From Eutreptiella sp. 'Long Island Sound 2002' (lineage: Eukaryota > Euglenozoa > Euglenophyceae > Eutreptiales > Eutreptiaceae): a DNA stretch of 64,000 nt. The stretch spans positions 28,811,771 to 28,875,770 of the forward strand of contig OZ038384.1 of assembly GCA_964036045.1 (NCBI GenBank), given 5' to 3'. Numbering within the stretch: the stretch's first letter is position 1; each line of letters starts with the position of its first letter. Under the pieces are notes generated by a model. The model made no database searches. It had not been told where the DNA came from and saw nothing but the letters and a program-made list of their open reading frames with translations. A program made the translations under genes and the position numbers. Positions 42,995 through 54,314 of this stretch are shown here, one piece after another.

Positions 42995-45900
42995 GTAGGG
43001 GTGGCGGAAGGGCGTCCCCGGGGGGGGGTGCCTTCCATCATTGCGAGGGGCGTCTGGTGTTAGGCGCCGTCCCTCCTCCGGCCGCCCGTCCTCTGGAGCG
43101 GGTAGCCGGGGTTCCGCGACCCGTGTGTCCCAGGTGCGGTCGCTGCGGGCGTGGGGACCCAGCACCGGCCCCACAGCGTGCGCCCTTTTGGGCCGGCGTT
43201 GCTCGCTGTGGGGGTGGCGGGCGGGCGTCCCCGGGGGGGGTGCCTTCCGCCATTGTGAGGGGAGTCTGAGGTCCGGCGCAGTCCCTTCCCCGGCTGCCCG
43301 CCGACTGGGCGGGCTGTCGGGGTCCGCCACCCACGTGCTGTGGGCGCGGGTGTGTGGGTGTGGGGTCCCAACACTGTCCCCTTGGCCTGCATGCCCTGTG
43401 GGGGCTGTGTGCCGCGGGGGTGGTGGGGGGCCGTCCCCGGGGGCTGGCCTGCCACCGCTGCGAGGGGCGCCTCGTGTCAGGCGCTGTCCCTCACCCGGCC
43501 GCCTGTCCTCTGCAGCGGGCAGCCAGGGTTCCGCGACCCGGTTTCCCGGGTGCAGTCAGTGCGGGCGTGGGGACCCAGCACCGGTCCCACAGCGTGCGCC
43601 CTTGCAGGGCGGCGTTGCTCGCTGTGGGGGTGGCGGAGGGGCGTCCCCGGGGGGGGCGCCTGCCACCGTTTTCAGGGGCGCCTGGTGTCAGGCACTGTCC
43701 CTCACCCGGCCGCCCGTCCTCTGGAGCGGGCAGCCAGGGTTCCGCGACCCGGTGTCCCGGGTGCGGTCGCTGCGGGCCTGGGGACCCAGCACCGGTCCCA
43801 CAGCGTGCGCCCTTGCGGGCCGGCGTTGCTCGCTGTGGGGGTGGCGGAAGGGCGTCCCCGGAGGGGGTGCCTTCTACCATTGTGAGGGGCGTCTGAGGTC
43901 AGGCGCTGTCCCTCCCCCGACTGCCCACCCGCCAGGCGGGCCCTTGAGGTCCGCCAACCACGTGCTGTGGGCGCGGTTGTGTGGGTGTGGGGGCCCAACA
44001 CTGTCCCCTTGGCCTGCATGCCCTGTGGGGGTTGCGTGCCGCGGGGGTGGTGGCGGGCCGTCCCCGGGGGGGGGGTGGCCTGCCACCGTTGTGAGGGGCG
44101 CCTGGTGTCAGGCGCTGTCCCTCCCCCGGCCGCCCGTCCTCTGGAGCGGGCAGCCAGGGTTCCGCGACCCGTGTGTCTCGGGTGCGGTCGGTGCGGGCGT
44201 GGGGACCCAGCACCGGTCCCACAGCGTGCGCCCTTGCGGGCCGGCGTTGCTCGCTGTGGGGGTGGCGGAAGGGCGTCCCCGGGGGGGTGCCTTCCACCAT
44301 TGTGAGGGGCGTCTGAGGTCAGGCGCTGTCCCTCCCCCGACTGCCCGCCCACTGGGCGGGCTGTTGGGGTCCACCACCCACATGCTGTGGGCGCGGGTGT
44401 GTGGGTGTGGGGGCCCAACACTGTTCCCTTGGCCTGCATGCCCTGTGGGGGCTGCGTGCTGCGGGGGTGGTGGGGGGCCGTCCCCGGGGGGGGGTGGCCT
44501 GCCACCGTTGTGAGGGGCGCCTGCTGTCAGGCGCTGTCCCTCCCCCGGCCGCCCGTTCTCTGGAGCGGTCAGCCAGGGTTCCGCGACCCGTGTGTCCTGG
44601 GTTCGGTCGGTGCGGGCGTGCGGACCCAGCACCGGCCCCACAGCGTGCGCCCTTGCAGGCCGGAGTTGCTCGTTGTGGGCGTGGCGGAAGGGCGTCCCCG
44701 GGGGGGGGTGCCTTCCACCTTTGTGAGGGGCGTCTGGGGTCAGGCGCCGTCCCTCCCCCGACTGCCCGCCCGCTGGGCGGGCCGTTGGGGTCCGCCACCC
44801 ACGTGCTTTGGGCGCGGCTGTTCTGGGTGTGGGGGCCCAACACTGTTCCCTTGGCCTGCTTGCACAGTGGGGGCTGTGTGCCGCGGGGGTGGTGGGGGGC
44901 CGTCCCAGGGGGGGGTGGCCTGCCACCGCTGTGAGGGGCGCCTGGTGTCAGGCGCTGTCCCTCCCCCGGCCGCCCGTCCTCTGGACATGGCAGCCAGGGT
45001 TCCGCGACCCGTGTGTCCCGGGTGCGGTCGGTGCGGGCGTGGGGACCGGGCACCGGCCCCACAGCGTGCGCCCTTGCGGGCTGGCGTTGCTCGCTGTGGG
45101 GGTGGCGGAAGGGCGTCCCCGGGGGGGGGTGCCTTCCACCATTGTGAGGGGCGTCTGAGGCCACGCGCTGTCCGTTCCCCTGACTGCCCGCCCACTGGGC
45201 GGGCTGTTGTGGTCCGCCATCCACGTGCTGTGGGCGCGGGTGTGTGGGTGTGGGAGCCGGAAACTTTCCCTTTGACCTGCTTGCCCTGTGGGGGCTGCGT
45301 GCCGCGGGGGTGGTGGGGGGCCGTCCCCGGGGGGGATGGCCTGCCACCGCTGTGAGGGGCGCCTGGTGTCAGGCGCTGTCCCTCCCCTGGCCGCTGGTCC
45401 TCTGGAGCGGGCAGCCAGGGTTCTGCGACCCGTGTGTCCCGGGTGCGGTCGGTGCGGGCGTGGGGACCCGGCACCGGCCCCACAGCGTGCGCCCTTGCGG
45501 GCCGGCGTTGCTCGCTGTGGGGGTGGCGGAAGGGCGTCCCCGGGGGTGGTGCCTCCCACCATTGTGAGGGGCGTCTGAGGTCAGGCGCTGTCCCTCCCCT
45601 GACTGCCCGCCCACTGGGCAGGCTGTTGGGGTCCGCTACCCACGTGCTGTGGGCGCGGGTGTGTGGGTGTGGGGGCCCAGCACTGACCCCTTGGCCTGCA
45701 TGCCCTGTGGGGGCTGCGTGCCGCGGGGGTGGTGGGGGGCCGTCCCCCGGGGGGATGGCCTGCCACCATTGTGAGGGGCGCCTGGTGTCAGGCGCTGTCC
45801 CTCCCCCGGCCGCTGGTCCTCTGGAGCGGGCAGCCAGGGTTCCGCGACCCGTGTGTCCCGGGTGCGGTCGGTGCGGGCGTGGGGACCCGGCACCAGCCCC

Positions 45901-47310
45901 ACAGCGTGCGCCCTTGCGGGCCGGCGTTGCTCGCTGTGGGGGTGGCGGAAGGGCGTCCCCGGGGGGGGTGCCTCCCACCATTGTGAGGGGCGTCTGAGGT
46001 CCGGCGCTGTCCCTCCCCTGACTGCCCGCCCACTGGGCAGGCTGTTGGGGTCCGCTACCCACGTGCTGTGGGCGCGGGTGTGTGGGTGTGGGGGCCCAGC
46101 ACTGACCCCTTGGCCTGCATGCCCTGTGGGGGCTGAGTGCCGCGGGGGTGGTGGGGGGCCGTCCCCCGGGGGGGTGGCCTGCCACCATTGTGAGGGGCGC
46201 CTGGTGTCAGGCGCTGTCCCTCCCCAAGCCGCTAGTCCTCTGGAGCGGGCAGCCAGGGTTCCGCGACCCGTGTGTCCCGGGTGCGGTCGGTGCGGGCGTG
46301 GGGACCCAGCACCGGCCCCACAGCGTGCGCCCTTGCGGGCCGGCGTTGCTCGCTGTGGGGTTGGCGGAAGGGCGTCCCCGGGGGGGGTGCCTTCCACCAT
46401 TGTGAGGGGCGTCTGAGGTCAGGCGCTGTCCCTCCCCCGACTGCCCGCCAACTGGGCTGGCTGTTGGGGTCCACCACCCACGTGCTGTGGGCGCCGGGTG
46501 TGTGGGTGTGGGTGCCCAACACTGTCCATTTGGCCTGCATGCCCTGTGGGGGCTGCGTGCCGCGGTGGTGGTGGGGGGCCGTCCCCCGGGGGGGTGGCCT
46601 GCCACCATTGTGAGGGGCGCCTGGTGTCAGGCGCTGTCCCTCCCCCGGCCGCCCGTCCTCTGGAGCGGGCAGCCAGGGTTCCGCGATCCGTGTGTCCCGG
46701 CTGTGGTCGGTGCGGGCGTGGGGACCCTGCACCGGCCCCACAGCGTGCGCCCTTGCGGGCCGGCGTTGCTCGCTGTGAGGGTGGCGGAAGGGCGTCCCCG
46801 GGGGGGGTGCCTTCCACCATTGTGAGGGGCGTCTGAGGTCAGGCGCTGTCTCTCCCTCGACTGCCCGCCCACTGGGCGGGCTGTCGGGGTCCGCCACCCC
46901 CGTGCTGTGGGTGTGGGTGTGTGCTTGTGGGTGCCCAACACTGTCCCTTTGGCCTGCATGCCCTGTGGGGGCTGCGTGCCGCGGGGTCGGTGGGGGGCCG
47001 TTCCCTGGGGGGGGTGGCCTGCCACCATTGTGAGGAGCGCCTGGTGTCAGGCGCTGTCCCTCCCCCGGCCGCCCGTACTCTGGAGCGGGCAGCCAGGGTT
47101 CCGCGACCCGTGTGTCTCGGGTGCAGTCGGTGCGGGCGTGGGGACCCTACACGGGCCCCACGGCGCGCGCCCTTGCGGGCCGGCGTTGCGCGCCGTGGGG
47201 GTGGCGGTAGGGCGTCCCCGGGGGGGTCGCCGTCCGCCGTTGTGAGGGGCGTCTGGGGTCAGACGCTCCCCCTCCCCCGGCTGCCCGCCCTCTGGGCGGG
47301 CTGCCAGGGC
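42995..47310 (-). repeat. tandem array of 420-bp monomers 5' of the LINE
   Basis: About ten units, with the anchor GTGTGGGTGTGGG at about 43979, 44399, 45240, 45660, 46080, 46499 and 46918. Each unit has two related halves of about 210 bp. One carries GGGGGCCGTCCCCGG and GGGGCGCCTGGTGTCAGG, the other GAAGGGCGTCCCCGG and GGGGCGTCTGAGGTCAGG. The units near 43000-43900 are the most diverged. The array directly precedes LINE ORF1 in LINE orientation, as the monomeric promoters of mouse L1 do. The many overlapping Pro/Gly/Ala-rich open frames here are not genes. Confidence 0.9.
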
Positions 47311-49300
47311 TCGTCCGGTGTGTGCGGTGCGTGTGGTGTCTGTGCTGTGTGTGTCGTGGTGCGCGGTGCCGCTCTTCTCTTGCCCCTCTGGTACTCCCCT
47401 CTCCGGTGTCTCGGTGCGGTGTTTTACTCGCTGTGTGCCTGCCGTGCCCCCTTCCCTGTGCGCGCTCCTTGCTCGCCTGCTGGCTAGCCCCTGTTTCTTT
47501 CGTGGCTTCGTTGCTCTTTACCCTTTCATCTACCCTTCTCCCTGGCATGCACTTTCTCCCTGCCTCCGTATTGGTGCGTGTCTCGGTCTTTTGTCTTGTC
47601 GGCTCGTCGTTCTCTCCCATTGGGCCTTCTCTTTCGGACCTGCGAAGAGAAAAGATGCACACGGGCATGCTGTGGCGGGGCTTTTGTCGCGCCATGGCAC
47701 CTTGTTATCGCCATCCTGCTTTGTTTGTGTGCTCCTCTCTCCTATTTCTTACCGTGTTGTGCTTGTTACGGCGTCTTTTATCATGCGTCGTTTGGCGTAG
47801 GTTTATTTCCTACTTGCTCTCGACATGGCTCCACACACCTCTGTGGCCGCCACCTTTGTTCGTTGTCCGTCCCGCGTGCGCGGCGTGACATGCAACATAC
47901 TTGCGAGGGAGACAAACTTTGTTCAACCTAATCCTCTTGATCTTAGGGTGAGCAAGGTGTGGGAAGATGCGAAGCACAAGCGAGACACGTCGCTTTGCCT
48001 AAGTGTGTATGGCGCGGGCCGGGCGCTCGTCGCTTCCCTCGTGTGCGCGGTGTGGCACGACACGGTAACATACTTGCTCCTTGCTCCTTGCTCCTTTCCT
48101 TCCTTATCTTCTCGTGTGATGTGTGTCTTGTCGCCGTTTTGCTCCCTGCGTGGGTGTAACATACTTATCCCACCCACCTTTTTGTGTGTTCCGTGCGTCG
48201 CGGCGGCGTTGTGCTCCCTATGCAAACGAGCGTGCGGCGGCGGGGGTTTTGTCGTGTCATGGCGTCGTGCCATTGCCATCCCCGGTTGGTCTCTTAATCT
48301 TGCGGTGGTGCGGTATGTTACCTACTTATGTCTCGTACGTGTTCCCCCCTCCCCTATTATTCGCCGTGTTGTGCTTGCTACGGCGTATATTAGCGTGCGT
48401 TGTTTGGCGTAGGTTTATATCCTAGTTTGCACTCGACTCGGCTCCACACCACGTACCTCTTCGGCCACCTTTGTTCGTTGTCCTTCCCGTGTGCGCGGCG
48501 TGACATTTAACATACTTGTATGCTTCCCTCTTTACCCACCCCGTTTTCATGTTTGGCGTGTTCCAACCCCGTCTTACTCCCTATGCGAGTGGGCGTGTTG
48601 GGGCGGGGCGTCCGCACGCATGTGTGCACACTTGCGGTATGCCTCCACCATGGCGCGGTTTATACCGTACACTTGTCTCCTTGCCTTCCTTGTGTGTTGT
48701 GTTTGGTACGGCGTTCTGTATGGCGTTATGCGCTATGGCGGTATGCACGGCGTGGCATATAACATACTTGTTTTCCGGCGGCCGGTGGCGTTGTTGTTGC
48801 TTGTGTGTGTTATTCTTGCACCTTTGTTCGTTGTCCTTCCCGCGTGCGCGGCATGACATGCAACATACTTGTGCGGCCGCCTTTTTGACCACATCTTCTC
48901 ATGTTTCGCGTGTTACGGCGCCGTTGTACTCCCTTTGCAAGTGGGCTTGCAATGCTTGGTCTCACGCTTGCGGTACACCTCCACCGTGGCGCGGTTTGTT
49001 ACATACTTGTTCTCTCCTTGTCTACATCTTACCGTGTTGCGCTTGTTACGTCGTTTTTTGGCGTTGCGCGGCATATAACATACTTGTTTTTCGGCGGCCG
49101 GTAGCGTTGTTGTTGTTTATGTGTGTTTTGTTTTGGGGCGCGCACAAGTCCCTAGCGCCTAGGGCACGCACTTTGCTAGGTGGTTTGGGGCAAGCAACGC
49201 TCAGCTTCTTCGCCGTCGCGACCCTATTGTTCGTCGTTTTTCGTGAGTGTCCTAAATTTTGCGACCTCGTCAAATAGCGGCGTAAAATTTTTTCGGGGGG
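47311..49300 (+). repeat. GT-rich region with dispersed TAACATACTTG motif
   Basis: Diverged repeats with eight copies of an 11-mer close to TAACATACTTG, at 47893, 48066, 48157, 48508, 48760, 48861, 48999 and 49076. Longer blocks recur too, for example TTTGTTCGTTGTC followed by GTGCGCGGC and TGACAT. No protein family is recognisable in any frame. Confidence 0.7.
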
Positions 49301-49471
49301 TTTCTGAGGTCGGAGATGACCATTTTTTTCTTTATTTTCTCTGACGGTGGGTCGATTTCTTGGTTTTTTTTTTCTTCTGCTGCGATCGCGCGACGGGGCG
49401 CCAAACTTGGTGGTGGGTTGTGTTATGCTATGTTACTGCCATGTCACATGGGATATTCCTATTTAGCCAGG

Positions 49472-49546
49472 CTGACTGGGAATGGAACCGAGGACCTCCA
49501 AAAGAGAGGTGCCACAGCCCCCTAGGGTGCAGACCACTAGGATAGC
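49472..49546 (-). other. tRNA-like sequence, possible SINE head
   Basis: On the minus strand a box B-like GGTTCCATTCC matches the consensus GGTTCGANTCC at 10 of 11 positions, in a T-arm with four of five pairs (CTCGG, loop, CCCAG). A box A-like TAGTGGTC lies at the right distance, and an ACCTC/GAGGT stem has a seven-base loop. The acceptor ends do not pair, so it is not a functional tRNA. Confidence 0.4.
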
Positions 49547-51122
49547 TAAGCATTCATGAGAAAACATAGAAAAATGTATAGGCTCTGGACCAATGTCAGC
49601 GCCTCAGTCAGTCCAGGAAATGGTGTATAAGATCAATCAGTTGGGGGGTCAGGGGTCCACACAACATCCATAGTTCAATGCTTGGGTTTCTAGGTCAAAA
49701 TGTCTTGTCACCCCTTTTTGGATGAGACAATGCTAAGATAAAAATGTGTCATGCCTCTAGGCCCCTTTATAACAACTAAAAGCTAACCTTTTGGCAGGGA
49801 ATTACACCTTTTCTTACTCCGCCTCTGTGCTGTGGTGGCCACCACTGTAGCGTTTTACAGGAAGAGGGGATTTTTTCTTGACCTCCCGATGGCTGCAAAT
49901 TTTTTTTTTAATTTCCTATAACATCCCTAACATTGGAAAGAAGGTGCTGCATCAGGGCAGTTGCCAGGTTCTGCTGAGTCATAAAAGACACCTACAGCTC
50001 CCACTGCGCTAATTGGCGTTGCTGGGGCATCTGTGGCTTCGTAGGGGGTTAGAATTGGCATGCCAATTCATGTGTGGACAGCCCTCTCCCTCCAAATGGC
50101 AAAATACAGTGCAATACGTAAAGGCTAACGCTGGATATGATCAGGGCACGCTGTCCGGGGTCTCGATGAACCCGCTGTCAGACCTGATCTGTCCTTAGTG
50201 CGTTGAAAATTAATTTACCCTCATGGGGGTTTGGGATTCAGGACAGTGGTCCAGGAGTCAGTTTTCCGGCCTGAACAGGGCCTACTCCACTGTTTGCGCT
50301 CCAGGATATCTGCAGAGAAAGGTTGAAGGGTTGAGGGACTGACAAACACGCAACGATCGAAGCAAACACGAAAATCCGTCAAATGACGGCCTAGAATTTT
50401 TCTGACGGCACACACCTGTCTAGAATTTGCATGTGCATTGGATGCACATTTTTACGCAATTTATTTTCATCACAGGAATTTTTAGATTCCTCGATTTACA
50501 CGCAGAGAAAAGCGGCGCGCCGGAGCGCATCCTAATTTGGCGCCAGAAAAGACAACAGTAATAAGATTATAACAGTATGTCACGTAATAATAAGATAATG
50601 ACGAGACACACATTAAATCATAAACCCAGGTGTTCGACGTTTGCTTCTAGGAGCAATAAAGAAGAAAGAATTCAAGAAAATCAAAATGAATTCAAAGAAA
50701 AAGGTACAAACATACAGGTCTTGTTTGCTTCGTATGCAGCATGCACATTGCTTGTCTCGTGTCATCCTGATCGCGCAGTGTAGCAACACAAACATAGAAT
50801 AGAGGGACGGATTAGAAGATTGCAAGATGATTAGAGGTGAGATTGGGTGATTAGAACATACACACGCGTGCATAAACGCTTGCTTTGCTTGTTCCTCGTT
50901 TTTTCTTCCCTTTGCTTGGCTCTCCAGCGGTAGGTAAGGTAAGTAAGCCCAGGAGGGGCCACCTTCTGGGAGAGTTCGTGATCGTGGTAAGGCTTTTGGA
51001 AAGAGGAGAGATTAAAGTAGGAGATTGAAACCTTCGTGCATACCCGTGCATTCACATGACGCATTAAAGGGTAGGCCACGCGTGTTGTGCACGGTAAAAC
51101 TGTTGTTTAGGTTACCCAGGGG

Positions 51123-51156
51123 CTCCACCCTACGTTCTTTAAGAGAACGGGTGGAG
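51123..51156 (+). other. nested hairpin
   Basis: Outer stem CTCCACCC/GGGTGGAG (8 bp), enclosing an inner stem GTTCT/AGAAC with loop TTAAG. Confidence 0.7.
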
Positions 51157-51196
51157 TTCCTTAAGCTTGCTTGCTTGTACTTGGGTTGAGGAACAG

Positions 51197-51231
51197 CGTG
51201 TTATACGGCACCCTGAGAAGCGTATAACACG
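51197..51231 (+). other. perfect 11-bp hairpin
   Basis: CGTGTTATACG pairs exactly with CGTATAACACG across a 13-base loop, 40 bases after the nested hairpin. Confidence 0.75.
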
Positions 51232-52097
51232 TGGAGGCTGTCTTGGTTCCTCCGTCCTGAACCGAGGTCATTCGCCTCTGCTTTACAGGTGGGAAGATCA
51301 GGGTAAATCGGCGCAGCTGCAGTTGCCTTCGGCGACTTTTGGATTTTTCGCCAAGCTAAAACGGGCGCCGATCAGACAATCAACAAACTGCGCCTCAGCG
51401 AGGAGTGGCAAGGGCAGTCCGACTTCTTCAACATACACGCTGTGCACGCAATCAGAGCACTCCTTCCCTCCAAGCCCTATCAGGGAAACAGGTAGTGGCG
51501 TCCCTGTTAGGCCACAGTCGCTTAGTAGCGCTGTGTTCTCGTGTCTCTTTCACAGGTAGGCCACTAGGGCTTGTGACATATTCATCATCAACCCCAAGTA
51601 GCGTGTGGTTGTAGGAGTGGCAAGCCAGGGTGAGGGCTTCGGCCTCAGAGCCCGCTCATCCTTCGATGGCTGGTGCCATTGTAGTGAGTGTAGCACCTGT
51701 AGTTAGTGTGTCACTGTCCTGCCTGTTTCCTGAAATTTTATTAGGGCTTTGGTGGGCAGTGGCAGTGGTAGTCTAGGTTTTGGCCACGTAGCAAACGGGC
51801 GTTTTCATGCCTCATAGCTTTTGGCCACCCCTCCTCTGTAGTAGGCAGGTAGGTAGGAAAAACCAATACCTTGGCGTTAGCGCTGGGTATTCCCCCAAGG
51901 ACGTTTGGTGCCAGCACAGAATTTGGGCACCTAGGGGCGGAGAGACCCGGGGCGTACGCTGTGGCACCGGTAAGACATCCGCCGGGTTCAGCAAGGGTGC
52001 AGACTTGGGTATAATTAGGACACCATTTCTGCAGCTGGCTCCGAGGTCCTCAGGATCAGCACACTCACACACACGCATAGGAAGGTATAGGAGGGGT

Positions 52098-52379
52098 TCA
52101 GTCCCTAGGTTTCTTATGAGAGGCAAGCGTTTCAGCGAGCCTCAGCAGCTCTTCTAGGTTGTTCTGGGACAAGTAGTCTACCTGAACAGATTTCAGGCGT
52201 CCCTCAGGAAGAACAAAGGCAGAGAAGGCTCCTGAGGTAGCTTCTTCAACTAAAAACCCTTCCCAGAGGGTGAGGAAACGCCACCCCTGGCGATAGCGGT
52301 GTGGGATAACCGACTTCACCAGGTAGAAGCCTTCCTTAGCCATCTCCTTGACATTCATGTCGGGGATTTCTCCTTCTAC
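52098..52379 (-). pseudogene. chromodomain end of a second chromovirus Pol
   Basis: The C-terminal piece of the minus-strand pol cut by the insertion at 52380-55253. It reads FYLVKSVIPHRYRQGW and RFLTLWEGFLVEEATSG, a chromodomain of the type with LWEGF and EEAT, and ends in TGA. Taking out the insertion together with one CTAC copy places it in frame behind the integrase fragment at 55254. Confidence 0.75.
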
Positions 52380-53319
52380 TGAAGCATTTTCGGCGGGGGT
52401 GATGTCCGTGCGTCCACAGAAAAATTGGAAAAATTGAAAATCCTTCAACCCATCACCCCAACCTCTCCAAGTAATACATGAAGTCTATACCAAACTTCGA
52501 TTCCATTGGAGTTGCGTAAATGGTCTTGGAATCCTTGCTCACCCCACGGGGAGCGTCCGCGGACACAATCTGGCGTCTATGAACAAAGAGATGGTATATG
52601 TAACATAATAAATGCGTTGACATGTACAATGTATAAGTAACAATTCTATACTATAAAATAGCATAAAAAAGAAGATGAAATGGAGGCGACGGCGTCGCCG
52701 CCATCAGAAAATCTGGCGGCTACGAGGCGTCGCCATCAGGATCTCCACTGAGATCCTGCCCAAACTGGGCCAACCAGTGGTTTCTGGGCGAAAAACAACA
52801 AAATAAAGTGATTTTTGAGTCAAAAACACTCATTTTGCGCGTCTCCCCCCAACGCGTAGCGTAAGCGACACTACGCGTTTCTGCGCCAATTCAACCTACA
52901 TATGAAAAGGCCCACTGTTGGGCTACGCCATAGGCGTCTGGGCGATTCCTGGAATCGCCTCAGCATTTTTTGAAAAATGCGTGAACGCGCTACTTTTCGC
53001 AAAAATGGACCTTCGCGGAACGCCGCGAAAAAGGTCACGCTATAATCTTTTAGTTCTAAAAACGATAAAACAATAATAAAATTGCCTAAAATCTTTAGAA
53101 ATCGAGAGTTAAGTTCTCGATCTGGAGCTGCGTCGCGCAGGCGACGACTGTCGTCGCCAGTCCAGAAAAGACGTAAAATGACGATTTCTGGGGTATTTTA
53201 CAGAAATCCCACAGAAATCAAGATGCCGTAGCATCAGCAGGAAAATTCCTGATCTGGCCTGGCGAAGAGCGCGACAGGCTGTGCAGCGGGTATGGGTGAA
53301 GCACCCCATACCGCTTCAC
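52380..53319 (-). repeat. 3' LTR of the non-autonomous element
   Basis: 940 bp, nearly identical to 54315-55253. On the minus strand it begins TGAAGCGGTATGGGG. The first ten bases are the same as in the 17.1-kb element's LTR. Confidence 0.9.
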
Positions 53320-53330
53320 CCCCCTCCTTA
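53320..53330 (-). other. polypurine tract of the non-autonomous element
   Basis: AAGGAGGGGGG on the minus strand, identical to 26658-26668. The match continues through the LTR start on both sides, 24 bases in all. Confidence 0.85.
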
Positions 53331-53748
53331 GAAGCCTTGCCTATATCCAGAGGAAGGCAAGGCCAAGGAGGCGCTCTGACCCCTGCAGTGCCCTGGTTTC
53401 AACTCTGATTCAGCAGGACAGTGGGGGGGGGGGGCTTCGTGAGTAATTTACATGGGGGGGAGCACCACACACATGTAAAAAAAAATTAATTTTTTTTTTT
53501 CTGATCTTGAAATATTCATAGGGCAATTGCCCCTCAGGCGACCACATTGGTCCCTGGCACTCCTCGTAGCCTCTGGTGACCAAACCAGGGGCGCTGCAGG
53601 GCCTTCCGCCCTGACTGATGGCACTTAGGTGCACATATTGGCCCTTCTTCTCCATGGGCATGGAAATCAATAATTCAATAAATTCGGAAAATTCGGAAAA
53701 AATTATTTAGGGTAAAACCCAAGGCAAGGCTTTCCACCGCGCCTGAAT

Positions 53749-54312
53749 TTAGGGCCATTTCCTGCCCAAGGCGACGAATTCCTCGTGCCTTTTAGGGTCG
53801 ATTCCCAACCCAAGGTGACGAATGAACGCACCTGATTTGGGGGATTTAGGGTAATTTCCTACCCAAGGCGCCCCACGCCTATTTGGGAAGGGACCTCCCG
53901 GAGGGTCAACCAACCCAAGGCGACGAATTAACGCGCCTGATTTGGTTACTGGTGGACGCGGGGCGCTTACCGCGCGACCTGCTGTCGTTGCTCTTGGGAT
54001 TTGCCATCCACTCCACTCGTCAAGCTGCTGCAGGGTCCAGATTTCCTGAAGACCTCTGCTGGGATCGTCGTCGTCGTCGCAGGAGCTCCTGGAGCTGATC
54101 TCAGGGCTGTCGTCGTCGCTGCTGTTGCCTTGGGGGCTAGTCTTGGCCCAGGCGTCCCTTCTTGCACTGTATTTCCACCAGTGCAATACCTTAGGCTGCA
54201 GTCTGTTGCGCTGCGGGAGTTGTCGAAGGCCAGGCAGCAGGTAAGGACCTCGACGTTGTGGGAGCTCATCGACAGGTCCTCCAGTGAACCACGCGGACAG
54301 CGGCAAGACCAT
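53749..54312 (-). CDS. small ORF of the non-autonomous element
   Basis: 187 codons. The ATG is three bases inside the interior, right after the 5' LTR, where gag normally starts. It has an acidic middle (SSDDDSPEISSRSSCDDDDD) and two copies of a KSGA(L/F)IR(R/H)LGL motif near the C-terminus. No zinc knuckle or known Gag domain. It could be a reduced Gag, or chance. Confidence 0.45.
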   Translation of the reverse strand: MVLPLSAWFTGGPVDELPQRRGPYLLPGLRQLPQRNRLQPKVLHWWKYSARRDAWAKTSPQGNSSDDDSPEISSRSSCDDDDDPSRGLQEIWTLQQLDEWSGWQIPRATTAGRAVSAPRPPVTKSGALIRRLGLVDPPGGPFPNRRGAPWVGNYPKSPKSGAFIRHLGLGIDPKRHEEFVALGRKWP

Positions 54313-54314
54313 TT

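Larger units (their letters stand above)
49560..52097. other. 2.5 kb without recognisable genes
   Basis: Lower GC than the flanks and no ORF with a known motif. Two strong hairpins lie near 51123 and 51197 and are listed separately. The part next to 52097 is probably the 3' internal region and LTR of the minus-strand chromovirus whose pol ends at 52098. I could not find a second copy to prove it. Confidence 0.4.

Noticed and set aside
43041-47245. Many overlapping ORFs of 100-490 codons in the 420-bp array
   Set aside because: 420 is a multiple of three, so any stop-free phase stays open across units. They are array readthrough.
49472-49546. Functional tRNA gene
   Set aside because: The acceptor stem does not pair and the anticodon loop lacks U33. 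Kept only as a tRNA-like remnant.
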